64,000 bases of DNA from Lewinellaceae bacterium (GTDB taxonomy: Bacteria > Bacteroidota > Bacteroidia > Chitinophagales > Saprospiraceae). Where the stretch lies: assembly GCA_016708875.1 (NCBI GenBank), contig JADJFA010000002.1, positions 124,001-188,000 of the forward strand, read 5' to 3'. Below, piece by piece: positions 17,962 to 28,246 of this stretch (positions within the stretch are counted from its first letter, which is position 1; every line of letters begins with the position of its first letter). The position numbers were made by a program, and so were the translations under genes. A model generated the notes under the pieces. The model made no database searches. It had not been told where the DNA came from and worked only from the letters and a program-made list of their open reading frames with translations.

Positions 17962-19728
17962 CTATCTCACCACCAGTTTTTTCACCCTCAGTTGCCCGGC
18001 TGTTTGCAATTTTACAAAATAGGTTCCGCTTGCAAGTTTACCTGCATCCAGGAAATAGTTGGTATTTCCAGAAGGGATTTCTCCTTTGAATATCTCTTGC
18101 ACAAATTGACCTAAACTATTGAAAACTACAATACTACCGAAACTTTTGCTGGAGCTTTGCACCGGTACTACGGTGATTGCGGAGGCGGGATTTGGGTAAA
18201 TCTCCTTCAGTTCAGCCAATGGATTCAGCGTGTTTGAACTTTGCGTTACACAAAATTTCCACCAACCATCAGGAGCGGTGATCGGACGTGTAATTGTTTT
18301 TCCATTGGCCGCAACAGCCTCAATGTAATAATAAACAATACTGCCCGCAGTCTGGGTAGGTATATTTCCAAACCAGTCGCCGTTTGGTACAATGCCCTGC
18401 CACATATCGCTGCTTTGCCAAGGCGTGGATAGGTCTGTGGTATAAAACAATTTTGCGCCGGAAACGCCGCTTCGGTGCTGTATGGTAGCATAAATCGGAT
18501 ACCCACCAGAGGTTGCGCTATTGTCCTGACAATGAAGGGCTTGGTGTACAATACGGAGGGGATCACTTACGCCCACCTCCTTGGTAATACAATGTATAGC
18601 CCCAAGGCTTGGGATGATGCTATTGCAATTTATTCCTACCACATTATAACCTGGCATCGCTTCTTCCCAAACTCGTTGTGCTGTTGTATCGAACTGGGTT
18701 TCATAAAATGGAACGATGATGGATTTATTGACAAAAACAGCATTGGCGTAGGTGCGGTAATCACCTGTTGTATTTGGGTATTGGCCGCTTTCAGGTGGCA
18801 TCGGGATACGCACGATTTTGTATGGCGTACCGAATGAAGTCTGAAAATTACTCAAAACGTACTGGATATTGGCCTCAATTTGAGGTCCATCGGCCACGCC
18901 TGCCGGATATTCTCCCACAATTAGTGTCTCCTCATCCAGCAATTTCATGTGCATATCTATGTGGTGAATCACATCATACGGCAAGGGATTCATCTTGATA
19001 TACCTGTCAATACCCATAAAATCTGAAAGGATTCCGTCAATCTGTGATTCGGTTTTTACGCTCACATTGTATGGGTTGCCAAATTCATTTTCGTCCAAAA
19101 TGAGTGAAGAGGCAAATGCCGTACCCATCCCGTCCGACATGAAATTGCCGCCAGTATTTACCAAATCTGTCGGAGCGGCACTGGTGCTGTAAAGTGGAAC
19201 ATTGAAAAACGGGGCAATGGTAGTGGCAATCGTGTCGTCTTTTGTCCGCGTTGGTCGGTTGTAAATCCAATCTACGAAATAAAGCGAATCCACATCGTTG
19301 GCGTACACGCAATTCGGACCGTAATCACGCACCCAGATGGAATTGTTGGGCGCAACAAGGAAAGTTACATTAGTGGAAAAATCCACTCCACTGGAAGTGA
19401 GCTTTGTCTTCGCCTGCGTGACAACCGTTTGATTCTCACAACAAATCACAACCATGCACTCCTCTCGGGCAGCCCGTACGATTTCTGCAAGAATGGTCGT
19501 TTGGCCATTCCAGGTGATGATAAGTGCCTGTAGCTCTTCCCACTCTGCCATGGTGCGCACCGGAGTACTTGGAGGGGTGGTGATGCCGATGGGCAGAAAC
19601 GGTGGCGACGCAATCTGCCGTTCCAAATCGGTAGCAAAACGTGGAAGATCAATGGTTTGTGAAAACAAGCCACCTGCAAAAAACATGGCGGCCAAGAAGG
19701 TGAGGGTAGATTTTGTGCGCATAGACAA
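17962..19728 (-). CDS. Secreted agmatine/peptidylarginine deiminase-family protein with T9SS sorting domain
   Basis: 588 residues. The signal peptide is LTFLAAMFFAGGLFSQT. The PAD/agmatine deiminase domain spans about residues 55-400, with IWVRDYGPN, NTGGNFMSDG, IDMHMKLLDEE and the catalytic Cys block GAIHCITKE. An ~80-residue beta-rich linker with WW/FN3-like features follows. The C-terminus (LKEIYPNPASAITVVP through GTYFVKLQTAGQLRVKKLVV) is a type A T9SS sorting signal, so the enzyme is exported and probably attached to the cell surface. It should convert guanidino groups (agmatine or protein arginine) to ureido groups, like Porphyromonas PPAD; the substrate cannot be decided here. Confidence 0.92.
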   Translation of the reverse strand: MSMRTKSTLTFLAAMFFAGGLFSQTIDLPRFATDLERQIASPPFLPIGITTPPSTPVRTMAEWEELQALIITWNGQTTILAEIVRAAREECMVVICCENQTVVTQAKTKLTSSGVDFSTNVTFLVAPNNSIWVRDYGPNCVYANDVDSLYFVDWIYNRPTRTKDDTIATTIAPFFNVPLYSTSAAPTDLVNTGGNFMSDGMGTAFASSLILDENEFGNPYNVSVKTESQIDGILSDFMGIDRYIKMNPLPYDVIHHIDMHMKLLDEETLIVGEYPAGVADGPQIEANIQYVLSNFQTSFGTPYKIVRIPMPPESGQYPNTTGDYRTYANAVFVNKSIIVPFYETQFDTTAQRVWEEAMPGYNVVGINCNSIIPSLGAIHCITKEVGVSDPLRIVHQALHCQDNSATSGGYPIYATIQHRSGVSGAKLFYTTDLSTPWQSSDMWQGIVPNGDWFGNIPTQTAGSIVYYYIEAVAANGKTITRPITAPDGWWKFCVTQSSNTLNPLAELKEIYPNPASAITVVPVQSSSKSFGSIVVFNSLGQFVQEIFKGEIPSGNTNYFLDAGKLASGTYFVKLQTAGQLRVKKLVVR

Positions 19729-19955
19729 AAATGATTGATGAAAGACACTTCAAAGGAAATCCATTTTTGCCAAACCCATGACGAAGAAGTCAATAATGGC
19801 AGTTTTTTATAAAAAAAAGCGGCGCCGCATTACGCGTGCCGCTCGAACAAAACCCATTCTATCGTATGAAGCAAAATTGTTGTGGGGGATTTGAGATATT
19901 TGGATATTCAGATATTTCTACAATATCTCAATATTTCAATTTCCCAATATCTTAA

Positions 19956-20642
19956 TTACATCCCCGCCGGCAATGACTGCAAATCGCGGAAAAGAATTTT
20001 TTTCCGGTTGAAATACAACACATTGGAGCGTTTTAGTTGGTTTAGGACTGCCGTTACCATTTGGCGACTTGTGCCTGTGAGGTCGGCAATATCCTGGTGT
20101 GTCATGTTGTGTTTTACCAAGGTTTCAAGTCCTACTTTTCTGCCTTGTTCGTGGCCCATTTGGTGCAAGTATTCTACTATGCGGCTGCGCGAATCTTTCA
20201 AAACCACGTTTTCCAACTGGCTCTCGGTGTAGCGCAAACGCTCCCCGAGGAAATGCAACAATGATTGTGCGAAGGCAAAATTGCTTTTCATCACCGCCAG
20301 CACTGCGTTGGAGTCGAGTTCGAGAATTTCGAGCTGGTCGTCCATTGCGTAAGCAAAATCGCGGCGCGTATTGTCGCCTGTCAAGCATGATTCGCCAAAA
20401 AGGCCGCCGGGGCGGACCACATATTTAATGATGTCTTTCTTTTCGGCGTGAACAGCCACCTTCACAATTCCCTTGAGCATGAAATAGACTTTGTTTGCCA
20501 ATTGCCCAGGTTTGTAAAGCACCGAATGTTTGCCGTAGGTTTGCACGATTGCACCGCGTTGGATGAGTGCGCGCTCTTCGGGGGAAAGCACCGCAAATAG
20601 CGGGCTTGATTCTAGTACGGGGAGTGAATTTCTCGTGTCCAT
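19956..20642 (-). CDS. Crp/Fnr-family transcriptional regulator
   Basis: 228 residues: an N-terminal cyclic-nucleotide-binding-type beta roll (about residues 12-130, with GIVKVAVHAEKKDIIKYVVRPGGLFGE) and a C-terminal winged helix (MTHQDIADLTGTSRQMVTAVLNQLKR). No Fnr-type N-terminal Cys cluster is visible. The effector is unknown and it is not in an operon. Confidence 0.93.
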   Translation of the reverse strand: MDTRNSLPVLESSPLFAVLSPEERALIQRGAIVQTYGKHSVLYKPGQLANKVYFMLKGIVKVAVHAEKKDIIKYVVRPGGLFGESCLTGDNTRRDFAYAMDDQLEILELDSNAVLAVMKSNFAFAQSLLHFLGERLRYTESQLENVVLKDSRSRIVEYLHQMGHEQGRKVGLETLVKHNMTHQDIADLTGTSRQMVTAVLNQLKRSNVLYFNRKKILFRDLQSLPAGM

Positions 20643-20884
20643 GTTCAGATTTTAGCAGAATGTGTTTAGTCGTTTTTCTGACATTAGGACAGCAGCCCCT
20701 ATCATTGCCCCTATTTTAAGGCCTAAGAATTATTTTTTGGCAACGTGTTTGCAAAAGAGCATTTTCAAATTATTCAGCAATTCAAAGAATCATATTTTTC
20801 AAAAACACACTTTTGATTATAATAATTTTTTAATCATTAATTAATATACCTCAATTTAGAATAAAAATTTTTTAGTTAAAAAAC

Positions 20885-21478
20885 GTGGAAACACCCGAAC
20901 AGCAACTGCTTTCCGCCCTAAGATTCGGCAACGAGGGGGCACTCCGGCAAATCTTTGACCGGCACTATCCGCTATTGCTATCGGACATCTTCCGACTGAT
21001 CCCCGACGAAAGCACCTGCCAGGACCTCGCCCAGGAACTTTTTGTGGACCTATGGAACAAGCGCGAAAGCCTTGATATTCATACCTCATTGCGCGCTTAT
21101 CTGCGTCGTGCCGCCGTCAACAAGTCGCTCAACTATATAAAGGCCAATCGACGCAACCTTTTCGAGGACGCCGATGATCTTGGCCACTTGCCCGATACTT
21201 CAGCATCTGACACGAAAAAGCGGGAAGCACAGGAAACTTTAGAAGATGCGCTTCATGTAGCAATTAGCGCCTTACCTGAAAAGTGCAGAGTCGTATTCAA
21301 TCTCAGCCGTTTCGAGCAACTATCACACCGCGAGATTGCCGAAAAGCTGGGCATATCCGTCAAAACCATTGAAAACCAAATCACCAAAGCCATGAAGATG
21401 CTCCGCGAGGCCTTGACAAATCATACCGAATTGTCGTCAGTTGTCATTTTATGGCTAAAATGCCTGTGGGGGGCATAG
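20885..21478 (+). CDS. ECF RNA polymerase sigma factor, FecI-like
   Basis: 197 residues with sigma region 2 (IFDRHYPLLLSDIFRLI, DLAQELFVDLWNKRE) and region 4 (LPEKCRVVFNLSRFEQLSHREIAEKLGISVKTIENQITKAMKMLR). The start is GTG 20885 after an AT-rich upstream region. It is followed 64 nt later by a FecR-like anti-sigma gene, forming a cell-surface-signalling pair. Unusually, no SusC/SusD or TonB receptor follows, so its target is not obvious. Confidence 0.93.
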   Translation: METPEQQLLSALRFGNEGALRQIFDRHYPLLLSDIFRLIPDESTCQDLAQELFVDLWNKRESLDIHTSLRAYLRRAAVNKSLNYIKANRRNLFEDADDLGHLPDTSASDTKKREAQETLEDALHVAISALPEKCRVVFNLSRFEQLSHREIAEKLGISVKTIENQITKAMKMLREALTNHTELSSVVILWLKCLWGA

Positions 21479-21542
21479 GGGATGCGGGATATAGGATTGT
21501 CTTAAATGCAGAAAAGCAAAGTGAAAATTAGACCAACCAGTA

Positions 21543-22535
21543 ATGAAAGAAAGCGAATACATACTCCTGCTCAGCAAACGATTCTCCGGGGACATAAGCC
21601 CCTCAGAATCCACCATGCTCGACGAATGGCTGCGCCAATCGCCTGAAAATGAGCAGATTGCCACTTCTTACCAACGGATATGGGAAAAGTCTGAAGCTTA
21701 TGGCAAAACCTTTTCTCCCGACCTCGACACTGATTTCCTAAAGGTACAGGCGCGCATTCGCAAGATAGACGCACCAATTATGCGCGTCACGCTGGGTCAA
21801 AAGCTCATGCGGGCAGCCGCTGTGTTGGCCCTGCTTTTGACCTCCGTTTGGGGCTGGCAGCAATTCTCCAGCACTTCGGCTGCTGAAATGATTGTTTCAT
21901 CAGAAAACGCAGACAATAAAAACTTCAGCCTTCCTGATGGCACACGGATATGGTTGCGAAAAGGAAGCCAAATAACATATCCGAAAAAATGGGCCGGAAA
22001 AGAGCGCCGTGTGAAACTCCAGGGCGAAGGATACTTTGACGTTACGCATGATCCCGCTCGCCCCTTTAAAGTAGAACTTGAACAAGGAGGCTCGGTAGAA
22101 GTGCTTGGTACTCAATTCAATGTACGTCAAACAGCCAACCAAACTACTGTGCTGGTCCGTTCTGGCAAAGTCCGCTTTTCACCCACAGCCCAAACCGAAG
22201 GCCCTGTGATGACGGCAAATCAAAAAGCCGTATTTGATCATTCGGAATCAAAAGTTCGCTTGTCAAATCTGAATTCGCTCAACGAACTCTCCTGGCAAAC
22301 GGGCGGACTTGAGTTTGTAAATACACCGCTAAGTCATGTGGTAAGCGACCTGGAAAGATATTATGGCGTGAAAATCGCTTTGCGCAATCCCGCTATGTCG
22401 GGTTGCCCGCACAGTGCCCCGCTCACAAGCCAACCCATCGAAAAAGTTTTGGAAACACTCGCGCTGACGCACCAACTCAAGGTAAAAAAAATGGGGGAAC
22501 GCGTTTATGAACTGAGCGGCGGACAATGTCGTTGA
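21543..22535 (+). CDS. FecR-family anti-sigma factor
   Basis: 330 residues. The cytoplasmic N-terminal part binds the sigma factor, one membrane helix lies near residues 88-106 (RAAAVLALLLTSVWGWQ), and the periplasmic FecR domain carries LPDGTRIWLRKGSQITYP and VKLQGEGYFDVTHDPARPFKVE. The C-terminal DUF4974-like region (LSHVVSDLERYYGVKIALRN) is standard in Bacteroidota. It should hold the upstream ECF sigma factor inactive until an outer-membrane signal arrives. A strong terminator follows, so the operon ends here. Confidence 0.93.
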   Translation: MKESEYILLLSKRFSGDISPSESTMLDEWLRQSPENEQIATSYQRIWEKSEAYGKTFSPDLDTDFLKVQARIRKIDAPIMRVTLGQKLMRAAAVLALLLTSVWGWQQFSSTSAAEMIVSSENADNKNFSLPDGTRIWLRKGSQITYPKKWAGKERRVKLQGEGYFDVTHDPARPFKVELEQGGSVEVLGTQFNVRQTANQTTVLVRSGKVRFSPTAQTEGPVMTANQKAVFDHSESKVRLSNLNSLNELSWQTGGLEFVNTPLSHVVSDLERYYGVKIALRNPAMSGCPHSAPLTSQPIEKVLETLALTHQLKVKKMGERVYELSGGQCR

Positions 22536-22565
22536 AAATTAGGATGAAATAATGTTGTAGTATGC

Positions 22566-22603
22566 AAAGCGGCCCGCCGGAAGTTTCCTGGCGGGCCGCT
22601 TTC
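22566..22603 (+). terminator. Rho-independent terminator after fecR
   Basis: AAAGCGGCCCGCC and GGCGGGCCGCTTT form a 13-bp GC-rich stem with an 11-nt loop. Confidence 0.9.
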
Positions 22604-22656
22604 AATTGTTGCGACACCTTAATACTGAACATTTTTCTTTGGCTCCCTCCCGAGCC

Positions 22657-22709
22657 CCCCAGCCTTGTCATTCTGGCGGAACCCGTCCGCCAGAATGACA
22701 AGGCTGGGA
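22657..22709. repeat. 24-nt perfect inverted repeat
   Basis: CCCAGCCTTGTCATTCTGGC... and its exact reverse complement are separated by 5 nt, between two convergent genes. It is a likely terminator for the minus-strand gene or a palindromic repeat unit. Confidence 0.85.
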
Positions 22710-22731
22710 TTTGTGCTTAAGGCTTGTGCCC

Positions 22732-24236
22732 CTACCCTATCATCATCTCCCACAAATCTTCGTAGGGGATAATTTCTACCGCAAAAGTCTGCCCGGCCAC
22801 CTGAGGCTGTTCTCTTGCCAAAACCTCCAGCTCTTTTTTGATTTTCTTTTCTGCGCTGGCGGATTTGTAGTCGCGTTTGGCAAAGGCTATCAGCATATTC
22901 AAGAATGCCGCACTGCGGCGGTTCATATCATTGTCCAGATAGCGCTTGCGGTATTTTTCCAGAGATTCCGGGGAAATATCGGCAGTATCAAAAGTGCCTT
23001 TCACCAGATGGTACACAACCGGCAGGAAAATCAGGGGGATGTTCATGCCCTGTTTGTCTTTGGCGAGCACCTCTATTTCATTGGAGAGCCTGGCATACCG
23101 GAAAGTACCCACGACATTTTCAACTTTGGCAAGCTCAATTTTGCCAAGTGCGGCGAGCAAGTGGAGATAACCGCCATAGAGTTGCCAATTATCACGGACG
23201 GCACCACCGAGCGATTCGAATTTTGGATGTTGGGAGGCTTTTTCAAATATGTTTAGTGCTTCTTCATACCGACAGGCGAAAAGGCAGTAATGTAGATGGA
23301 GTTCATGAGTGCGAAACCAGTTGAAAGAACCCTCCTCTGATAGCGAGAGGGCGTAAGTGGCTATGGAATCGCCTTCGCTGTTGGTAAAAATTCGAAGTTG
23401 GGTGAGGCATGCAAGTTGTTGGTTTGAAGTTGCTACCAATATGCTACGATTAGTGTTAGGTCTGTTTTTTAACAAACTAAGGCTGTCAACACATATTTCT
23501 AATGCCGACTTGCAATCATTGATAGACAAAAACTTAATGATCCCTATTTGAGCGGTATGAAAATAGTATTGACACGTATCAGCCTTTGTGCCAAGGGATT
23601 AAGTTCATCATAGTACGCAGTTGCATATTTATGGATTTCTTCATTTGGAGATCGCTAACAATGTAATAGTTAATTAAACTTTCAAAATGCTCTAATGCAC
23701 GCATTTCCAGGCGACGCTTTTCTTCATATTCCCGATGAATTTTGGCATATCGTTCATGCATAACAGCAGAGCCTACACGTGAATATTCTCTTCGTAACCG
23801 AGACGCTACCTCTGCTGTTAACTCAACAAACTCGTATTTAATAGTTTGTTCAAGCAAGTGTTCCAAAATGTCTATACCCGCCTTAGTTGCCTCACGAAGT
23901 AGAATAAGCAGATGCGAAATCTCGATAGCAATTATAATATGCTTTCGTCCGCTCATTAAACATGGGTTGGTTAACATCTACAAAAAAGGCCGTATTAAGC
24001 AAGTTACGCTCCAATCTGCCCTTCATACGAAGATATGCTTGAGATTTCGGGCTTTCGTTTTTGCCATACAAGAATTTCGCAGCCTCTTCGTCAGACTGCA
24101 CCTTGTCTTTGGCTATTGCATCATATAAGGCTTCCACCATGCTGCCCTCCTCTCCAGGATTGCCCAACACTTCTATGTTTTTCACCTTGTTTCGGGTGAT
24201 GGTTTTGACCAAATCTTTCAGCGCATCAAATTCCAT
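22732..24236 (-). CDS. Hypothetical protein of ~500 aa, broken by two frameshifts
   Basis: Three consecutive minus-strand frames join into one protein: the first from ATG 24236 (EFDALKDLVKTITRNKVKNI), the second to 23579, the third to 22732. The breaks are single-base changes near 23918-23926 and at 23585-23587, where one fewer A restores WHKADTCQYYFHTAQIG. The N-terminal ~100 residues look like a small regulatory domain (KSQAYLRMKGRLERNLLNT). The remainder is helical, with possible TPR-like repeats (YEEALNIFEKASQHPKFE, FLNMLIAFAKRDYKSASAEKK). No enzyme motif is seen and I do not recognise the family. Confidence 0.65.
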
Positions 24237-24276
24237 GTTGGGAAATGTAAAAATGAATATATGAGAGAATCCTTGA

Positions 24277-24571
24277 ATCTCCCTGTATTGAAATCGGCTT
24301 TTTTGTCCTTTTTTGGCCCTATTAGCGCAGCTTACCTTTGTTGCAACAATTGACCAACACAAAAGTAGCATCATTTTGCAAAAGCAATAATCATATACGA
24401 ACGCGAGAGCATCCGAGGGGATAGCAATCGCGGGACTGCCCAAGGTTGTAGTGTTCATTGACCTATCCACAGCAGTGCTGTGGGGCTTGGTGTATTTCCA
24501 TGCCCCAAATCTGCCTGTATTGAAATGGGGGTTTCTGTCCTTTTTTGGGATGGGAGACAGCGTGATCTTTG
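24277..24571 (+). promoter_or_regulatory. Duplicated ~58-bp segment, each copy ending in a plus-strand promoter
   Basis: CTGTATTGAAAT followed by a T-rich stretch and GTCCTTTTTTGG occurs at about 24281-24315 and again at about 24512-24547. Each copy ends in a promoter: TTTG-N17-TACCTTTG at 24312-24340 and TTTG-N16-GATCTTTG at 24544-24571. Both point towards the small gene at 24611. The ~170 nt between them holds a short CCACAGCAGTGCTGTGG palindrome (about 24470-24487) and no clear gene. Confidence 0.5.
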
Positions 24572-24610
24572 TGCCAGATTTCTTCTGATTCACAAAAAAA
24601 TGTCTCTCTT

Positions 24611-24778
24611 ATGAACTTGGTACTCTTCCTCCTTAGCTTTCTTTTTGCTTCTTACGCCCCAACTACCCAACCTACAGATGATGGCATCAACTCCAACACA
24701 ACCTCTAAATATAAGCCAGGAAAAGGCAAGGGAGGAAGAATAACGATGGCGATTACATTATTTGCGCATTCATCATAA
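24611..24778 (+). CDS. Small secreted hypothetical peptide, 55 aa
   Basis: ATG 24611 opens a 55-codon frame with a strong signal-like N-terminus (NLVLFLLSFLFASYAPTT) followed by a hydrophilic, Lys/Gly-rich tail (KPGKGKGGRITMAIT). It sits 40 nt after a promoter with the same 16-nt spacer geometry as the peptide-locus promoters. The family is unknown and the call depends on coding potential that I cannot compute. Confidence 0.45.
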   Translation: MNLVLFLLSFLFASYAPTTQPTDDGINSNTTSKYKPGKGKGGRITMAITLFAHSS

Positions 24779-25360
24779 CAACACCATAAGGTTTGGTGTT
24801 TTAAATATTTTACTTAACATCACCATTCAACCAAAAAAAATAAAACCCGGGCCTCCGCCACTGATAATCCGCTTCGCACCTACGTTAAGAACTTGATTTT
24901 CAATCGAATAATCCGCATTTTAAACCTTGTTTTCCGATTTTCTATCTACCGTATCGGAAATATAATTTGGTTACATCCACGCTGGCCTCCCTTCCTTTTG
25001 AGGAAGGCCAGCGTACTTTAATCGCAAGTAAAAACGACAGAAACAATCTTCCTTCTTTTAATACTCCCGGGCGTTTTTGCCCAACGGACTTATTCCGTAT
25101 TTAATCTTTCTGCCGTGTATTAAAACACGCTTTGTTGCACTTCATTTAAGTAATCCTTTCACGAACCGGAGCGTTTGCCTTGCGCTCCGGTTTTTTTATT
25201 CCCCTCTCCTTGACGGCCGTTCACCCGGACATTCCAACTATTCATCCAAACTTTTGTCCTTCCTGCCAGCAAAGGCAAACCTTCGGGCGCGAATTTGCGC
25301 CTCACAGCGTTTTCCACTACTCACAACATTTATCAACTTAACCAAGCACAGGAACGAAGT
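24779..25360. other. 582-nt intergenic region with three hairpins
   Basis: I see no convincing gene. Hairpins: ACACCA/TGGTGT at about 24781-24798; ACGCTGGCC...GGCCAGCGT at 24979-25014; and the terminator at 25164-25197. A transcript terminated at 25197 before the M16 gene could be a small RNA, but nothing identifies one. Confidence 0.4.
25164..25197 (+). terminator. Rho-independent terminator
   Basis: AACCGGAGC and GCTCCGGTT with an 11-nt loop, followed by seven Ts. It ends a transcript from the region upstream of the M16 peptidase, or acts as an attenuator of that gene. Confidence 0.8.
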
Positions 25361-28138
25361 ATGAAACGACTTTTCTACCCGCCATAGCTTTAGCGGCGGC
25401 GGGGCTTTTCGCCCCCCTTACTACCTTTTCGCAAGACCTGCCCACCTACGATCCCAATTCCATTGACGTACCGTACAAGAAATTCGTACTGCCTAACGGG
25501 CTTCGGCTCGTGGTACATGAAGACCACAAAGCCCCCATTGTGGCGGTAAATTTGTGGTATCACGTAGGATCAAAGAACGAAAAGTCCGGCAAATCAGGTT
25601 TTGCGCACCTGTTTGAACACCTCATGTTCAACGGCTCGGAGCACTACAACACCGACTATTTCCAGGCCCTGGAAGCCATCGGTGGTACCGACTTGAATGG
25701 AACTACCAACGACGACCGCACCAATTATTTTCAAAATGTGCCTGTTGGAGCGCTTGACCAGGTGCTTTGGCTTGAAAGCGACCGTATGGGCCACTTGCTT
25801 GGCGCCATTGACCAAGGCAAACTCGACGAGCAACGCGGCGTGGTACAAAATGAAAAGCGCCAGGGTGAAAACCAACCTTATGCCAAAGGCTGGGACATTC
25901 TCCAAAAAGAAGCATATCCGCCCCACCACCCATACGGACACACCGTGATTGGCGAAATGGAAGACCTCAACGCCGCCAGTTTGGAAGATGTACACGAATG
26001 GTTCAAAACATATTACGGCGCAGCCAATGCCGTTTTGGTAGTAGCGGGCGACATCACACCGGATGCTGCCTACGAAAAGGTATTGAAATATTTTGGCAAC
26101 ATCCCAGCTGGCCCAACCATTGCCCGCCCGGAAGTCAACATCGCCAAGCGCACAGGCAGCAAACGCGTTCATTATCAAGACCGTGTGACAGAATCTCGCA
26201 TCGTGATTTCCTGGAATACACCCGAATGGGGCAACAAAGAAAACGCTGCCCTTGACTTGGCGTCCAGCATTTTGTCTTCCGGCAAAACCAGCCGCCTCTT
26301 CAAAAAGCTGGTGTATGAAAAGCAAATCTGTAGCTCAGCCAATGCATTCAATGGCCCATCGGAAATCGGGGGCGGCTTCGGCATTACTGCCAATGTAAAA
26401 AAAGGCAAATCCGTAGAAGAGGTTGAAGCCGCTATGCGCGAAATACTGACCGAATTTATCAAAAATGGCCCTTCGGAAGAAGAATTGAAGCGAGTTAAGG
26501 CCTCCTATTTTGCTGGTTTTATCAAAGGTCTGGAACGTATCGGAGGCTTTGGCGGCAAGAGCGACCTTTTGGCTGAAAACGAAGTGTACGCCAACAGCCC
26601 GGATTTTTACAAGACTTACAACAACTGGATCAATCAGGTCAGCACAAAAGACGTGCAGATGGTTTGCCAGAAATGGTTGACCGATGGAGAGATAACCATG
26701 ATCTGCGACCCATTTCCGGAATATTCTGTGACTGGTACAGAGGCAGATCGTTCCAAGCCACCGGTTGTTTCTGAAAATGTGGCTGCAAAATTCCCGAATT
26801 TACAACGTGCTACCCTGAAAAATGGAATGAAAGTAGTACTGGCACGCCGCACGGAAAGCCCAACCGTTTCGGCAAATATCATGTTTGACGCTGGATATTG
26901 CGCCGATAAATTCGGTGGCAAACTTGGCCTTGCCAAACTTGGCATGGACATGCTCGACGAAGGCACCAAATCGCTCAACTCCTTGCAAATCAACGAGCGG
27001 CTACAATTGCTCGGGGCAAGCATCAATACATTTAGCGATCTGGACAACTCCTATGTCAATCTAAATACACTCAAGCAAAGCCTGGATCAAAGCCTGGATT
27101 TGTTGGCCGATGTGATTCAAAATCCATCTTTCCCGGATGCAGACTTCAAACGCCTGCAATCGCAGCAAATCAGCGGTATCCAAAACGAAAAGAAGAATCC
27201 ACAAAGCATGGTTATGCGCGTCATGCCCACGCTGCTTTATGGAGAAGGACACCCTTACGCCATGCCTATGACTGGCTCTGGCGAGGAAGAATCCGTGAAT
27301 GGGATTACACTCGACGATATCAGGGGCTTTTATAGCAAATGGATTCGCCCGAACAATGCCACCATAGTGGTCACGGGCGACATTACCATAGAGGAATTGA
27401 CTGCCAAACTGGAGCAACGCTTCAATACCTGGCAGAAGGGAGCATTAACCAATAAAGTTATTCCAGAAGTAAAAACGGCGAATTCTTCCAACAAAATTTT
27501 CTTGATTGACCGCCCTGAAAGTCAACAAAGTATGATCGTGGCTGGCTACCTGACTAAGCCTTATGGTCAAATGGACGAAACGGCAATCGAACAAATGAAC
27601 AATGTGTTGGGCGGTGATTTTACGAGCCGTATTAACATGAACATTCGCGAAGACAAGCGCTGGAGTTATGGCGCCCGTTCTATGATTCAAAACACTGGTG
27701 GCCAACGCCCATTCATCGTATTCGCGCCGGTTCAGACCGACAAAACAAAGGAAAGCATTCAGGAAGTCATTAAAGAGGTCAATCAATTTGTGGGCGACAA
27801 ACAAATGACGCAGGTTGAATTTGACAAGACCAAGCAGAACACTGTGCTCGGCATGAGTGGTATGTGGGAAACCAATGCTGCGGTAAACGGGAGCGTGCGA
27901 GATGTGGTGAAGTACAAAGCTGCCCGACGACTACTGGCAAAAATATGGCGCCAAGGTTCAGGGACTTACGCTCAAAGATGTACAAGCGACCGCTAAAAGC
28001 ATTGTGCAGCCAAACAATCTCGGTTGGTTCCTGGCAGGAGATGCTTCCAAAACATTGCCCGGTTTGAAAGAACTTGGCATGGAGGTGATTCAGATTGATG
28101 CCAATGGGAAGGTGGTTTCTACAAAGCCGAAGCCGTAG
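25361..28138 (+). CDS. Secreted M16 zinc metallopeptidase, two-domain (two frameshifts)
   Basis: The conserved frame is open from 25378 to 27996. At the 5' end, adding one T to the T4 run at 25371-25374 joins ATG 25361 to a signal peptide (KRLFLPAIALAAAGLF, then FSQDLPTYDP). At the 3' end, removing one A at 27916-27918 gives KYKLPDDYWQKYGAK and extends the protein to TAG 28138, ~925 residues in all. The zinc motif HLFEH (inverted HxxEH) with downstream Glu (EQRGVVQNEKRQGE) shows an active N-terminal half; the second half lacks the motif, as usual. It acts in the periplasm or at the surface, degrading peptides. Confidence 0.92.
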
Positions 28139-28176
28139 TGGTGATTGGTTGATTGGTAATTGGTTAATCGGTAAAG

Positions 28177-28208
28177 CCGGGTGCTGTGAATAGCGGCACC
28201 CGGTTTTT
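28177..28208 (+). terminator. Terminator after the M16 peptidase gene
   Basis: CCGGGTGC and GCACCCGG with an 11-nt loop, then TTTTT. Confidence 0.85.
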
Positions 28209-28220
28209 GCATTTCCTTGT

Positions 28221-28228
28221 TATCTTTG
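28221..28228 (+). promoter_or_regulatory. -7 promoter box TATCTTTG
   Basis: An exact TAnnTTTG match 19 nt before ATG 28247. No -33 box is visible at the expected distance. Confidence 0.5.
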
Positions 28229-28246
28229 TAATAAAATTTCTAGCGC

